64,000 bases of DNA. Origin: Capillibacterium thermochitinicola. GTDB taxonomy: Bacteria > Bacillota > UBA4882 > UBA10575. This document shows positions 9,565 to 18,417 of the stretch, one piece after another. Numbering within the stretch: position 1 is the first letter of the stretch; each line of letters starts with the position of its first letter. Under the pieces are notes generated by a model. It saw only the letters and a list, made by a program, of their open reading frames with translations, was not told where the DNA came from and searched no databases. The stretch is from NCBI RefSeq assembly GCF_013664685.1, contig NZ_JAAKDE010000015.1, positions 78,033 through 142,032 of the forward strand. The letters run 5' to 3'. The position numbers and the translations under genes are program-made.

Positions 9565-9581
9565 AAAACCACTCGCCAGGA
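9552..9581. terminator. Hairpin spanning the yunB stop codon
   Basis: A 12-base perfect inverted repeat (TCCTGGCGAGTG and its complement) with a six-base loop contains the last codons and stop of yunB. It lies between convergent yunB and prs and probably terminates or protects the 3' ends. There is no long U-run on the plus side and only a weak T-rich stretch on the minus side, so the terminator label is tentative. Confidence 0.6.
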
Positions 9582-9612
9582 TGAAGAAAGCGAATTTTGA
9601 CTGCTTGGCCAC

Positions 9613-10560
9613 TTAATCAAAGAGCACACTTACGGAGTTGTTTTCGTGGATCCGCTGGATCGCCTCGGCAAACAAGGGGGCGACCGAAAGCAATTTTAAC
9701 TTGGGATAAGAGGGGTCTTCGGTTAAGGGCAGGGTGTTACAGACCACCAGTTCTTTCACACTGGGCCGGTTCAGGCGTTCGAGGGCCGGTGGGGAAAAGA
9801 CCCCATGGGTGGCGAGAATATGAATCTCTTTGGCTTCTCTTTCTTCCAAAGCATTGATCACTTGCTCCAGACTACCGGCGGTATCGATCATGTCATCGAT
9901 AATAATCGGTGATTTGCCTTTGACATCGCCGATGAAAAAGGACATCTCGGCCACATTCGGGCCGGGCCTTCTTTTATACATGACGCCCAGGGGTAAATGT
10001 AGGTAGGTAGCAAGCTTTTCCGCTTTTTTCACACTGCCTGCATCAGGAGCGATCACGACACCGTCTTCAATATTCTTTTCCTTTATGTATTGGGAGAGCT
10101 TCGGTAGGGCGGTCAGGTTGTCGCAGGGAATATTAAAGAAACCTTGGATCGCCGGGGAGTGGAGGTCCATCGTCAGGATGCGGTCGGCACCGGCCGAGGT
10201 GAGAATATCAGCGACCATGCGCGCGGTGATCGGTTCCCGGGGCGCGGTTTTCTTTTCCTGACGGGCGTAAGCGTAAAAGGGGATCACCGCCGTGATCCGC
10301 CCGGCGGAAGCGCGTTTCAACGCATCAATCATGATCAAGAGTTCCATGAGGGTTTCGTTTACGGGTTTGGAAAAGGGTTGCACGACGAAGACATCTGCGC
10401 CACGAATACTTTCGTCGTAACGGACATAGATTTCCCCGTTGGCAAAACGGGAGATCCGGACTCCGCCCAAAGAGACACCGAGAAGAGTGGCAATTTCTTG
10501 AGCCAAAGCGGGGTTGGCGGTACCGGTAAAAAGTTTCATCTTTTGGAATTGGCTCACCAT
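9613..10560 (-). CDS. prs: Ribose-phosphate pyrophosphokinase
   Basis: A 315-residue PRPP synthetase, making phosphoribosyl pyrophosphate from ribose 5-phosphate and ATP for nucleotide, His and Trp synthesis. Seen in sequence: the N-terminal FTGTANPALA segment, the FANGEIYV strand, the pyrophosphate-site MDLHSPAIQGFF region, the flexible-loop KRRPGPN segment and the ribose-phosphate loop IIIDDMIDTAGS (DD-D-TAG). The ATG at 10560 is preceded by GAGGTGATT; the TTG one codon upstream is less likely. Length is normal for the class I enzyme. It is usually next to glmU, which is not present here. Confidence 0.96.
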   Translation of the reverse strand: MVSQFQKMKLFTGTANPALAQEIATLLGVSLGGVRISRFANGEIYVRYDESIRGADVFVVQPFSKPVNETLMELLIMIDALKRASAGRITAVIPFYAYARQEKKTAPREPITARMVADILTSAGADRILTMDLHSPAIQGFFNIPCDNLTALPKLSQYIKEKNIEDGVVIAPDAGSVKKAEKLATYLHLPLGVMYKRRPGPNVAEMSFFIGDVKGKSPIIIDDMIDTAGSLEQVINALEEREAKEIHILATHGVFSPPALERLNRPSVKELVVCNTLPLTEDPSYPKLKLLSVAPLFAEAIQRIHENNSVSVLFD

Positions 10561-10681
10561 CAATCACCTCAATAATACCTAATCCTACTCTACTCCACCA
10601 AAAAACAGAAAAAAGAAGAGGCCAGCGATGAAATTCTTTGATAAAATTAAAATAACCCAAAAACAAACAAAAAAGACCCAT

Positions 10682-10705
10682 AAAAAAGGCCTTTTTTGGG
10701 GTACA
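10682..10705 (-). terminator. Possible terminator downstream of rpmB
   Basis: An A6-GGCC-T6 palindrome flanked by ACCC on one side and GGGGT on the other lies just after the rpmB stop on the minus strand. Such a hairpin with a T-rich tail could stop rpmB transcription before prs. The GC core is only four bases, so the call is weak. Confidence 0.4.
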
Positions 10706-10717
10706 CGCTACCTTCGA

Positions 10718-10909
10718 TCAGATCGCCCTTTGTACCTTCCCTGAACGCAGGCAACGGGTACAAACTTTGATCGTTTTGGGCGTTCCGTTGATCAGTGCTT
10801 TGGTCCGTTTGATGTTTGGTTTCCAAACCCGTTTCGTTTTAATGTTGGAGTGACTGACCTGGTTACCGGTTTGCTGTTCTTTACTGCAAATATCACAGCG
10901 AGCAGACAA
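10718..10909 (-). CDS. rpmB: 50S ribosomal protein L28
   Basis: A 63-residue L28 of the zinc-binding type. It has a CDIC pair near the N-terminus (residues 5-8) and a second CTRC pair near the C-terminus, the four-Cys ribbon that marks C+ paralogues. The middle is the basic TKRVWKPN segment typical of L28. The TTG start is preceded by GGAGGTG at good spacing. It is divergent from asp23-fakA, the usual neighbourhood of rpmB in Bacillota. Confidence 0.95.
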   Translation of the reverse strand: MSARCDICSKEQQTGNQVSHSNIKTKRVWKPNIKRTKALINGTPKTIKVCTRCLRSGKVQRAI

Positions 10910-11235
10910 TTGGTTTACACCTCCACAGCGCTTAATCCATACTAGGACAATTCTATCACATCAAACACCGCTCCGCAAGCCATAGTTCCAGATAATATTT
11001 GACAAAAAATTTGCATTTATATTATAAATAAAGATAATAGCCGAGGAAAGAGGAGAATTATCCTCGGGAAAGAAGTTAATAGGGGTAGATTAGTAGTATA
11101 ATAGAGGGGAAGAAGCATCTGCCGGTTATTTGCCCGCCAGTTCCGTTTTTTCCAGGTTTTTTCCGAAATGAGCAGGAGTTGCGGTTTGGAGGGCGAATAT
11201 AACTTAGGATTTATCCCCAAAAGGAGGTCGGATCC
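10910..11235 (+). promoter_or_regulatory. Intergenic region and leader between rpmB and asp23
   Basis: This 326-base gap holds a candidate promoter for asp23: TTGACA at 10999-11004 and TATAAA at 11023-11028, spacing 18. Just downstream is a hairpin at 11041-11067 with arms CCGAGGA and TCCTCGG, then a second TATAAT-like box near 11097. The leader would be about 200 bases long. An AAAGGAGGT ribosome site ends at about 11228. I see no gene and recognise no riboswitch class. Confidence 0.5.
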
Positions 11236-11619
11236 GTGGAGAGAAACCTCTCCGTTAAGTCCCAAAAAACTTTGGGAAGAATAGACGTCGCCCCGGAAGC
11301 CATTGCCATGGTGGCCGGGATTGCCGCATTGGAATGTTTTGGGGTCGTGGGCATGTCCTCCCGGAGTTTTCAGGACGGTATCGCCGAACTACTAACGGGC
11401 AAAGAAAATCTGACCAAAGGGATCGAGGTGCGGATCGAAGATAACCGGGTGATTGTCGATCTGTACGTGATCGTGGAGTATGGTACCAGAATCAATGAAG
11501 TTGCCCATAATGTGATTGAAAATGTAAAATACGCCATTGAAAATCAACTTGGAGTTGTGGCCACCAAAATCAACGTGATTGTGACCGGTGTCCGCACGGG
11601 AAGTAACGGTAATTTGTAG
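11236..11619 (+). CDS. Asp23/Gls24 family envelope stress protein
   Basis: A 127-residue Asp23 (DUF322) protein. These small proteins associate with the membrane in other Bacillota and accompany fatty acid kinase. Diagnostic features are the IDVAPEAIAMVAGIAALE segment near the N-terminus, the central VDLYVIVEYGTRI strand and the C-terminal INVIVTGV strand. The GTG start follows an excellent AAAGGAGGT site. fakA begins 13 bases after its stop, so the two genes form an operon. Confidence 0.93.
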   Translation: MERNLSVKSQKTLGRIDVAPEAIAMVAGIAALECFGVVGMSSRSFQDGIAELLTGKENLTKGIEVRIEDNRVIVDLYVIVEYGTRINEVAHNVIENVKYAIENQLGVVATKINVIVTGVRTGSNGNL

Positions 11620-11632
11620 GGAGGGTCAAGGA

Positions 11633-13264
11633 TTGAGCCTTGATTTAATCGATGGACCAAAATTAAAACAGATACTTGCTGCAGGCGTGGATAATTTGGT
11701 AGGGCATAAAGAGGAAGTGGATGCCCTAAATGTTTTTCCGGTTCCGGATGGCGATACGGGAACGAATATGTCCCTGACTTTTCAGGCGGCTTTACGGGAA
11801 GCGGAAAAGGCCACCGATGACGTGGCGAATATCCTGGAACGGGCGGCCCAGGGTGCATTGATGGGGGCCCGAGGCAACTCCGGGGTTATTGTTTCCCAGT
11901 TTTTCCGCGGTTTTGCCCGTGCGGTCGGCAAAGTGGACAAGCTGGGGATCCCTGAAATTGTCCGGGGGATCGTAGGGGCTGCCAACACGGCTTATCAGGC
12001 GGTTCGGAAACCGGTTGAGGGAACAATTCTTACGGTGGTAAGGGAAGCAGGCGAAAAAGCCCAAAAGCTCCAGGGGAAAGAGAAAGATCCGATCCGGTTT
12101 TTAGAGCAAGTCTATAAACATGCGGAAGAAGTGCTGGCCAAAACACCGGAGATGTTGCCGACGCTGAAACAGGCTGGAGTGGTCGACGCGGGCGGGAAAG
12201 GTCTGCTCTTCTTTTTTCAAGGTGTGCTTGCCGGCTTAAAAGGGGAGGCCGTCGTCGTCAGGAAGGCCGCACCGGACGAGAAAAAACAGCTTTTTGCCCG
12301 GGTTGAGGACGATTTGGATTTGGATCCGGAGAATATTACCTTCCAGTATTGTACGGAGTTTATCGTCCGCGGTGAAAATATGAATTTGGAGACCATCAGA
12401 GAGGATCTGGAGCCCCATGGTGATTGCCTCCTGGTAGTGGGGGACGAAAAGACAATAAAGATCCATATTCATACCAACAATCCGGGTTTGATCCTGGACT
12501 ACGCCGTGCATTTGGGGTCATTGTCCGAGATCGACATCAACAATATGGTGGAACAGAGTCAACAACGACTGGAACAACTCCGGCGGGACCAGCCGCCCCA
12601 AGCCAATAAGGAGATCGGTTTGGTGGCCGTTGCTTCCGGCGAGGGTCTCCAGAACATCTTCCGCAGCCTCGGGGTGGATGAGGTTATTTCCGGCGGACAG
12701 ACGATGAACCCGAGCACGGAAGAGCTATACAAAGCGGTGATGAAGGTACCGGCGAAACAGGTGATCATTCTGCCGAACAACAGCAATATTGTCATGACCG
12801 CCGGACAAGTCGGCGAACTCACTGATATCCCAGTGGCGGTGGTGCCTTCGAAATTTATCCCGCAAGGGATTGCGGCCTTGATGGCCTTTGCGCCGGAAGA
12901 AAGTCTGGTCCATAATCAGGAGGCCATGACCAGGGCTTTGAGTTCGGTGGTCACCGGCGAGGTGACCTTTGCGGTCCGGGCTTCTTCCATCAACGGCCTG
13001 GAGATCCAGGAAGGGGATATCGTCGGTTTAAAAGACGGCGATATCACATGTAAAGGGAAGGATGCTTCGGCGGTTCTCCTCGATTTGCTTTCCCACTGTG
13101 TTGAGGAGGAGGACTCATTTATTACTATTTATTATGGCCATGATATTAACGAGAAGGAAGCCGAAAGCGTCCTGGAGAAAGTACAGGCGCTCTACCCCGA
13201 TGCGGAAGTGGAATTATATTATGGCGGACAACCCTTGTACTACTATTTATTCTCGGTGGAGTAA
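11633..13264 (+). CDS. fakA: Fatty acid kinase FakA-type protein (DAK1/DegV-associated)
   Basis: A 543-residue protein of the FakA/YloV family, which phosphorylates fatty acids bound to a FakB (DegV-family) carrier for phospholipid synthesis. The N-terminal Dak2-type nucleotide domain has the Mg-binding NVFPVPDGDTGTNM motif (about 37-50) and the GARGNSGVI motif (about 80-88). A middle domain and a C-terminal DegV-like domain with the LPNNSNIV segment follow. I chose the TTG at 11633 because AGGGAGGG sits eight bases upstream and the longer ORF overlaps asp23. No fakB is visible here. Confidence 0.92.
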   Translation: MSLDLIDGPKLKQILAAGVDNLVGHKEEVDALNVFPVPDGDTGTNMSLTFQAALREAEKATDDVANILERAAQGALMGARGNSGVIVSQFFRGFARAVGKVDKLGIPEIVRGIVGAANTAYQAVRKPVEGTILTVVREAGEKAQKLQGKEKDPIRFLEQVYKHAEEVLAKTPEMLPTLKQAGVVDAGGKGLLFFFQGVLAGLKGEAVVVRKAAPDEKKQLFARVEDDLDLDPENITFQYCTEFIVRGENMNLETIREDLEPHGDCLLVVGDEKTIKIHIHTNNPGLILDYAVHLGSLSEIDINNMVEQSQQRLEQLRRDQPPQANKEIGLVAVASGEGLQNIFRSLGVDEVISGGQTMNPSTEELYKAVMKVPAKQVIILPNNSNIVMTAGQVGELTDIPVAVVPSKFIPQGIAALMAFAPEESLVHNQEAMTRALSSVVTGEVTFAVRASSINGLEIQEGDIVGLKDGDITCKGKDASAVLLDLLSHCVEEEDSFITIYYGHDINEKEAESVLEKVQALYPDAEVELYYGGQPLYYYLFSVE

Positions 13265-13395
13265 TGGCGTATTAAGTTGCCGTTGAGCAAGTTGGCTGTT
13301 GACCAAGTTTGCCGGCGACCGGTGCAAGACGGATACAGCCAAGGCATTTTACTTCCGCGGACAAGCGGCAAGTTCGGAAGAGAAGTAGGTTTAAG

Positions 13396-13974
13396 ATGCG
13401 GATTACAGGCGGAAAATATGGCGGACTGAAACTGCTGGGCCCAACCCATGAAGGACTAAGGCCGACCACTGATATGTTGAGGGAGGCGCTCTTTAATATT
13501 TTGGGCGCCACCTTTCTTAACGGACGGGTTTTGGACCTATTTGCCGGGGCCGGGACGTTAGGAATTGAGGCCTTAAGCCGTGGGGCCCGGGCGGTTACCT
13601 TTGTTGAGAAAGATCCGAAGGGGTTACGCCTCCTCAAACAGAATCTTCGCCGTCTACCCGACACGAACAACACTGAGGTCAGAGTCTATCCCGTTGATGT
13701 CCTGCGGATTTTACCGAAGATCAGTCGGGACGAGGCCCCCTATGACCTTATTTTCATTGATCCCCCTTTTCACGCCGACCTGTGGTTTCGAGTTTTAGAG
13801 CTGATCTCCCGGTTGTCTGTCCTGGCGACAACCGGACAGATTGTGGTGGAGATTCCGCGGCGGAGTCTCCTTCCCGAACGGATCGGGTGCCTCCAGCGGG
13901 TGGATAAAAGGGTCTATGGTGAGGTGTCGTTGGAATTTTGGGAGTATATCGATGATGGAGCTGATGGGGAATGA
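13396..13974 (+). CDS. rsmD: 16S rRNA (guanine(966)-N2)-methyltransferase RsmD
   Basis: A 192-residue SAM-dependent methyltransferase that modifies G966 of 16S rRNA. It begins with the family signature MRITGGKYGG, contains the DLFAGAGTLGIEALSRGA SAM motif and the catalytic DPPF motif (after LIFI). I chose the ATG at 13396 because the family begins exactly there; an upstream in-frame ATG would add 29 unrelated residues. The stop overlaps the ATG of coaD (ATGA). rsmD-coaD is a very common pair. Confidence 0.95.
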   Translation: MRITGGKYGGLKLLGPTHEGLRPTTDMLREALFNILGATFLNGRVLDLFAGAGTLGIEALSRGARAVTFVEKDPKGLRLLKQNLRRLPDTNNTEVRVYPVDVLRILPKISRDEAPYDLIFIDPPFHADLWFRVLELISRLSVLATTGQIVVEIPRRSLLPERIGCLQRVDKRVYGEVSLEFWEYIDDGADGE

Positions 13975-14471
13975 CAAGGGCCGTCTGCCCGGGGAGTTTT
14001 GACCCGGTCACCAATGGTCATCTTGATATTATAACGAGAGCGGCCGAGATCTTCGACGAGGTAATCGTTGCGGTCGGGAACAATCCGAACAAGAAAACCC
14101 TCTTTACCATCGAAGAGCGTGTTGCGTTGCTCAAACAAGTTATCGCCGATACCGGCCTTAAAAATGTGCGGGTTGACCATTTCAGCGGTTTGCAGGTTGA
14201 TTACGCGCGGGCCCAAAAAGCGCAGGTGATCGTGAAAGGGCTGCGGGCGCTCTCCGATTTTGAATACGAGTTCCAGATGGCGTTGACCAATAAAAAATTG
14301 GCACCGGAGCTTGAAACAATGTTTATGATGACGGAGAATAAATATGCTTTTCTCAGCTCCAGCCTGGTAAAGGAGATTGTTTTCTTCGGCGGGAATCCGG
14401 AAGGTTTGATTCCCCCGGTGGTCCTTGCCCCTTTACAGGAGAAAATGGCTAAAGTGAGGGAGAAAATTTGA
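13971..14471 (+). CDS. coaD: Phosphopantetheine adenylyltransferase
   Basis: A 166-residue enzyme of coenzyme A synthesis that transfers AMP to 4'-phosphopantetheine. It has the nucleotidyltransferase PGSFDPVTNGHLDII motif with T/HxGH-type residues at the N-terminus, the KGLRALSDFEYE segment in the middle, and the YAFLSSSLVKEI motif at about 125-136. Start overlaps rsmD and stop overlaps the next gene, so it is translationally coupled on both sides. Confidence 0.96.
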   Translation: MTRAVCPGSFDPVTNGHLDIITRAAEIFDEVIVAVGNNPNKKTLFTIEERVALLKQVIADTGLKNVRVDHFSGLQVDYARAQKAQVIVKGLRALSDFEYEFQMALTNKKLAPELETMFMMTENKYAFLSSSLVKEIVFFGGNPEGLIPPVVLAPLQEKMAKVREKI

Positions 14472-14950
14472 GCAGTAACCATTTGTTCTCCCTCCTGGGG
14501 CGTTTGGAGGAACTGATCACGAAAAGCCCCCGTTTGGCGGGGCGTGCCTTTCTGCCGCTCGATGAAGCGCTGGAGATCATGAAGAAGATCCGGGTGACCA
14601 TCCCCGAAGAGGTGAAGGCGGCACAGGAGCTTGTTAAGCAGAAGGAGGCTATTCTCCGGAAAGCGCAGGAAGACGCGGAACACCTCCTGACCCGTTCGCG
14701 CAAGGAGGCGGAGCGGCTCCTCGCGGAGCACCATCTGATCAAGCTGGCACAGGAAGAGGGTAAAGAGATTAAGGATAAAGCTTTGCAAGTGGCCCGGCAA
14801 ATGGAGGAGGAAGCCAACCGTTATGTGTTTGAGATTTTGGGACGGTTGGAAGAGAACCTCTTGGAAGCATTAAAGGTGGTCCACCGGTCAAAGGAAAAAT
14901 ACAAGGCGGCCAGGGAGGAAGACGGGGCCGCGGAGCACAACAGCGATTAG
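14468..14950 (+). CDS. Coiled-coil protein resembling ATP synthase subunit b; function unknown
   Basis: A 160-residue, strongly charged, mostly alpha-helical protein. From about residue 45 to 145 it is one long Glu/Lys/Ala-rich coiled coil like the stalk of F0 subunit b, but there is no N-terminal membrane helix, so it is not a true AtpF. The N-terminal 40 residues (LLGRLEELITKSP, then FLPLDEALEIM) are not stalk-like. The TTG start overlaps the coaD stop. Genes like this are often found after coaD in Clostridia and are annotated simply as ATPase. Role unknown; a scaffold or DivIVA-like function is only a guess. Confidence 0.7.
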   Translation: MSSNHLFSLLGRLEELITKSPRLAGRAFLPLDEALEIMKKIRVTIPEEVKAAQELVKQKEAILRKAQEDAEHLLTRSRKEAERLLAEHHLIKLAQEEGKEIKDKALQVARQMEEEANRYVFEILGRLEENLLEALKVVHRSKEKYKAAREEDGAAEHNSD

Positions 14951-14966
14951 AAGTTGCGGTGAAAAA

Positions 14967-15680
14967 ATGGTGAAACAACAACCGAAGGAGATTGGAAAAA
15001 TAACGATTGCCATCGACGGCCCGGCCGGGTCAGGGAAGAGTACGGTGGCCAAACGCGTCGCGGACGCCCTGGGCATCTTGTATCTTGACACGGGCGCGAT
15101 GTACCGGGCGGTGACCTTAAAAGCGCTCCGGGCCGGTCTTGCTCTGGACGATGAGGCCGCATTGGCCAAGCTGGCCGCGGCGACGGCTTTGGAGTTTAAA
15201 CAGACTGCCGACGGTTCCTACCACCTCTTCATGGACGGCGAGGATGTTAGTGCCCAGATCCGGACGGCGCCGGTGACGAAGGCCGTCTCAGCGGTTTCGG
15301 CCGTGGCGGGCGTGCGTGAAGTTTTGGTTAAACAGCAGCAACGGATTGGACGCCAGGGGGGAGTGGTGATGGACGGCCGGGATATTGGGACCGTGGTTCT
15401 CCCCCACGCCGATCTGAAGATTTTTTTAACCGCCTCCCTGCGTGAACGCGCCTACCGGCGGTGGTTGGAGTTGCAGGCAAAGGGAGATACGGTGACCATT
15501 GACGAGGTGGAAGAGGATTTAAAACGGCGAGATGCTTTCGATTCCGGGCGGTCCGTGGCACCGCTCCGGCCGGCACCGGACAGTGTAACCTTGGACACGA
15601 CGGCGCTCTCCATTGAGGAAGTGGTCGAAAGGATCTTGGCGTTGGCTTCATCTTCTTTCTGTACGATGCAGGAGGGTTGA
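14967..15680 (+). CDS. cmk: Cytidylate kinase
   Basis: A 237-residue (d)CMP kinase using ATP. The P-loop GPAGSGKSTVAKRVA is at about residues 18-32, followed by LDTGAMYRA, the MDGRDIGTVVLP segment and the C-terminal LDTTALSIEEVVERI region. cmk-plsC-ispH-rpsA is a conserved order in Bacillota. The ATG is 17 bases after the previous stop; a second in-frame Ile-Ala-Ile-Asp segment about ten residues in is where shorter homologues begin. Confidence 0.95.
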   Translation: MVKQQPKEIGKITIAIDGPAGSGKSTVAKRVADALGILYLDTGAMYRAVTLKALRAGLALDDEAALAKLAAATALEFKQTADGSYHLFMDGEDVSAQIRTAPVTKAVSAVSAVAGVREVLVKQQQRIGRQGGVVMDGRDIGTVVLPHADLKIFLTASLRERAYRRWLELQAKGDTVTIDEVEEDLKRRDAFDSGRSVAPLRPAPDSVTLDTTALSIEEVVERILALASSSFCTMQEG

Positions 15681-16306
15681 CCAGTTTGTTGTACCGAGTT
15701 TGCCGAACGCTGCTCACCGGTTTTCTCCGCCTTTGCTACCGGTTTCAGGTATTTGGGGCGGAGCATCTGCCGGAAACGGGTCCGGTGATTGTTGTCAGTA
15801 ACCACGCCAATTTTATCGACCCGATCGTGGTCGGTTGTAGCCTGCAAAAGCGGCAGGTTTGTTTTATGGCCAAAGAGGAGCTTTTCCGGGTTCCTCTGTT
15901 TGGCGGTTTAATCCGGCGCCTCGGGGCGTTCCCGGTCAAACGCGGGACAGGCGACCGGGGTGCTTTTCGGGCCGCCCGGTCGGCGCTGGCGGCCGGTAAA
16001 GTGGTGGGGATGTTCCCCGAAGGTAAAAGGTACCGGGACGGCCAAATCCACCCCTTAAAGCCGGGAGCGGCGATGCTGGCGATCGAAAGCGGAGCACAGG
16101 TCCTCCCGATGGTGATCACCGGAACCCACCATTTGAAACCCTTCCGTTTTCCACGGATCAAAGCTTTTGTTGGTCCGGCGTTCAAATTGGAAGCCACTGC
16201 GGACAAAAAAGAGACGGTCCGGCAAGGAACCGACCAAATTTTCACGAGTTTGCTTGAATTATGGGAAAAGGCGGAAGTGACGGTGGAAAAATGGGCAAAA
16301 TTATAA
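15677..16306 (+). CDS. 1-acyl-sn-glycerol-3-phosphate acyltransferase (PlsC family)
   Basis: A 209-residue lysophosphatidate acyltransferase-family protein that makes phosphatidic acid at the membrane. The catalytic NHANFIDPI motif (HX4D) is at about residues 39-47 and the FPEGKR glycerol-phosphate site near 115. An N-terminal hydrophobic stretch anchors it. The TTG start overlaps the cmk stop and its 3' end overlaps the ispH start, so the three genes are coupled. Confidence 0.92.
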   Translation: MTSLLYRVCRTLLTGFLRLCYRFQVFGAEHLPETGPVIVVSNHANFIDPIVVGCSLQKRQVCFMAKEELFRVPLFGGLIRRLGAFPVKRGTGDRGAFRAARSALAAGKVVGMFPEGKRYRDGQIHPLKPGAAMLAIESGAQVLPMVITGTHHLKPFRFPRIKAFVGPAFKLEATADKKETVRQGTDQIFTSLLELWEKAEVTVEKWAKL

Positions 16307-18417
16307 TCGGGGAGAAAGCCGGTTTTTGTTTCGGGGTGGAACGGGCCCTGCGGATTACCCAGGAGAGTCGGGAGCAAAACCAACAACCGGTTTATATCTT
16401 GGGCGCTTTGATCCATAATCCCCGGGTGATCGCGGATCTGGAAAGACAGGGGGTCAAAACCATCTCCGACCTGAAGGAGGCCGAACCGGGAGGAATTCTC
16501 CTCATCCGTTCACACGGGGCCGGTCCGCAGGTTTTTGCCGCGGCCCGGGAACGGGGGCTAAAAGTGATCGATGCCACCTGCCCCTTTGTTAGACAGGAAC
16601 AAAATTACGCCCAGGAGTTGCAGCGGGATGGTTATCAAGTGTTGGTGGTTGGCGACCCCGACCATCCGGAAGTGAAGGCCGTGGTTGACACCGTCGAGGG
16701 TGATGCGGTGGTGGTGAACCCGGCCCAGCCCGACCAGTGGCGCACAAAGTCCTTCAAACCCAAACTGGGGCTGGTCTGCCAGACCACGCTTCCCCAGGAA
16801 AAGCTGGCGGCGGTTGTCGAGGCTTTGCTCCCGCTGGCCAAGGAACTGAAGATTTTTAATACCATCTGCCATGCGACCAGAGAGCGGCAGACGGAAACGG
16901 CCAAGTTGGCCCAGGAAGTCGATGTTTTACTGGTCATCGGCGGCAAGAATTCGGCCAATACCCGTAAACTGGTCGAGATTGGGGCTGCCTATACCCCAAC
17001 TTATCATATCGAATCAGGAGAAGAAATTAATCCCCAATGGTTGGAAGGGAAAAAAATAATTGGAGTGACAGCCGGAGCGTCGACCCCTCAAAGTCAGATT
17101 TCCGAGGTCGTGGACTGGCTGCAACACAATTATACAGGAGGTATAACCATGGAAAATCAAGTGACGAACGGACATCTGACGGAGGAGGTAGATAAAGTGG
17201 AGAACGCAGAGGCCACCATGGACAGCGAAGCGATGGACAGCGAAGCGTTGTTGCTAAACCAAGAGATCCCGCGGCTGGAAGTGGGCGAAATAATCGAAGC
17301 CACTGTCGTGGCGGTTGACGACGGGGAGATTGCGGTTAATGTCGGCGGGAAGTCCGACTACACGATTCCCCTGGCGGAACTGACCAGCGAAAAAGTGGAA
17401 TCCGCCCGTGAACTTGTGCGAGTCGGAGACAGGATTAAAGTGATGGTCCTGCAGGTAGGGGAGGAAAAAACCCGGCTTTCCAAGAAGAAAGCGGATGAAG
17501 AGTTGGCCTGGTTGCAATTGAAGGACGCTTTCCAAAAACACCAACGGGTGTCCGGGAAGATTATCCAGGCGGTCAAGGGCGGCCTTCAGGTCAGCATCAA
17601 TGGTCTCATTGCCTTTCTTCCTGCTTCCCATGCGGATCTGGGTTACGTAAGCAATCTGTCCACCCTGGTGGGCTTGGAAGCGGAGTTTTATGTGATTGAT
17701 TTCGACGCCCAGCGGCACCGGGTGGTCCTCTCCCGCAAAGAGGTGTTGGCGGAAGAACAGGCGGCGGTTGAGGCCAAGGTCTTTGCCGAACTGGCCGAAG
17801 GCCAGACCCGTAAAGGAGTGGTCACCCGCTTGACACCCTTTGGGGCCTTTGTGGATATCGGCGGGGGCGTGGAAGGACTCCTCCATGTTTCGGAGATCGC
17901 CTGGGAACGGATTTCCCATCCTTCGGCCCGGTTAAAAGAGGGTGAAGAGATTGAGGTCTTGGTCACCAAGGTTGACCCGGAAGCCAAAAGAATCTCCCTT
18001 AGCCTGAAACAGTTATCCCCCCATCCCTGGAGTAAGATCGGGGAGAAGTATAAGGTGGGCGATATAGTCGAGGGGAAAGTAGTCCGCCTGACCTCTTTCG
18101 GTGCCTTTGTGAACCTGGAAGAAGGCGTTGACGGTTTGATCCATATCTCCCAGTTGAGCGACCGGCGAGTGGAAAAACCCGAAGATGTGGTTCAGGTCGG
18201 CCAAACGGTCCGCGCGAAAGTGCTCAAAGTCGAACCGGAAGAAAAGAGAATCGGTTTAAGTATCCGGGCCGCCCAGGAGAAACCCAAGAAGGAGGAACCG
18301 GTGCGGGAGGAGAAGCAGGCCCCGGTTATTCCTGGGCTGGAGGATAAACCGCTCTCTTCCAATCTAGGCGACCTGCTGGCCGAAAAGATGGGGTTGGACC
18401 AAAACGACCGCAATTAA
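16291..18417 (+). CDS. ispH: Bifunctional 4-hydroxy-3-methylbut-2-enyl diphosphate reductase / S1 RNA-binding protein (IspH-S1 fusion)
   Basis: A 708-residue fusion. Residues 1 to about 280 are IspH, the last enzyme of the MEP isoprenoid pathway: [4Fe-4S] ligands Cys13, Cys97 and Cys193, the SHGAG motif at 74-78 and the GASTP motif near 262. After an acidic linker come four S1 domains (about 320-390, 405-470, 490-560 and 575-645), the last two with the GAFV / GLLHVSE and GLIHISQ patterns of ribosomal S1. The fusion is known in Clostridia. In this copy an AGGAGGT ribosome site and an in-frame ATG (17149, Met287) sit exactly at the junction, so free S1 may be made as well. The start at 16291 fits IspH; 16261 is an alternative. 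Confidence 0.95.
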   Translation: MGKIIIGEKAGFCFGVERALRITQESREQNQQPVYILGALIHNPRVIADLERQGVKTISDLKEAEPGGILLIRSHGAGPQVFAAARERGLKVIDATCPFVRQEQNYAQELQRDGYQVLVVGDPDHPEVKAVVDTVEGDAVVVNPAQPDQWRTKSFKPKLGLVCQTTLPQEKLAAVVEALLPLAKELKIFNTICHATRERQTETAKLAQEVDVLLVIGGKNSANTRKLVEIGAAYTPTYHIESGEEINPQWLEGKKIIGVTAGASTPQSQISEVVDWLQHNYTGGITMENQVTNGHLTEEVDKVENAEATMDSEAMDSEALLLNQEIPRLEVGEIIEATVVAVDDGEIAVNVGGKSDYTIPLAELTSEKVESARELVRVGDRIKVMVLQVGEEKTRLSKKKADEELAWLQLKDAFQKHQRVSGKIIQAVKGGLQVSINGLIAFLPASHADLGYVSNLSTLVGLEAEFYVIDFDAQRHRVVLSRKEVLAEEQAAVEAKVFAELAEGQTRKGVVTRLTPFGAFVDIGGGVEGLLHVSEIAWERISHPSARLKEGEEIEVLVTKVDPEAKRISLSLKQLSPHPWSKIGEKYKVGDIVEGKVVRLTSFGAFVNLEEGVDGLIHISQLSDRRVEKPEDVVQVGQTVRAKVLKVEPEEKRIGLSIRAAQEKPKKEEPVREEKQAPVIPGLEDKPLSSNLGDLLAEKMGLDQNDRN
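17135..17151 (+). promoter_or_regulatory. Internal ribosome-binding site and start for a free S1 protein
   Basis: AGGAGGT followed by six bases and ATG (17149-17151), in frame with the fusion and placed precisely between the IspH and S1 parts. It would give a 422-residue standalone S1. The site encodes Thr-Gly-Gly in the fusion, which is not a conserved IspH or S1 segment, so retention of a near-perfect Shine-Dalgarno is suggestive. Confidence 0.7.
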
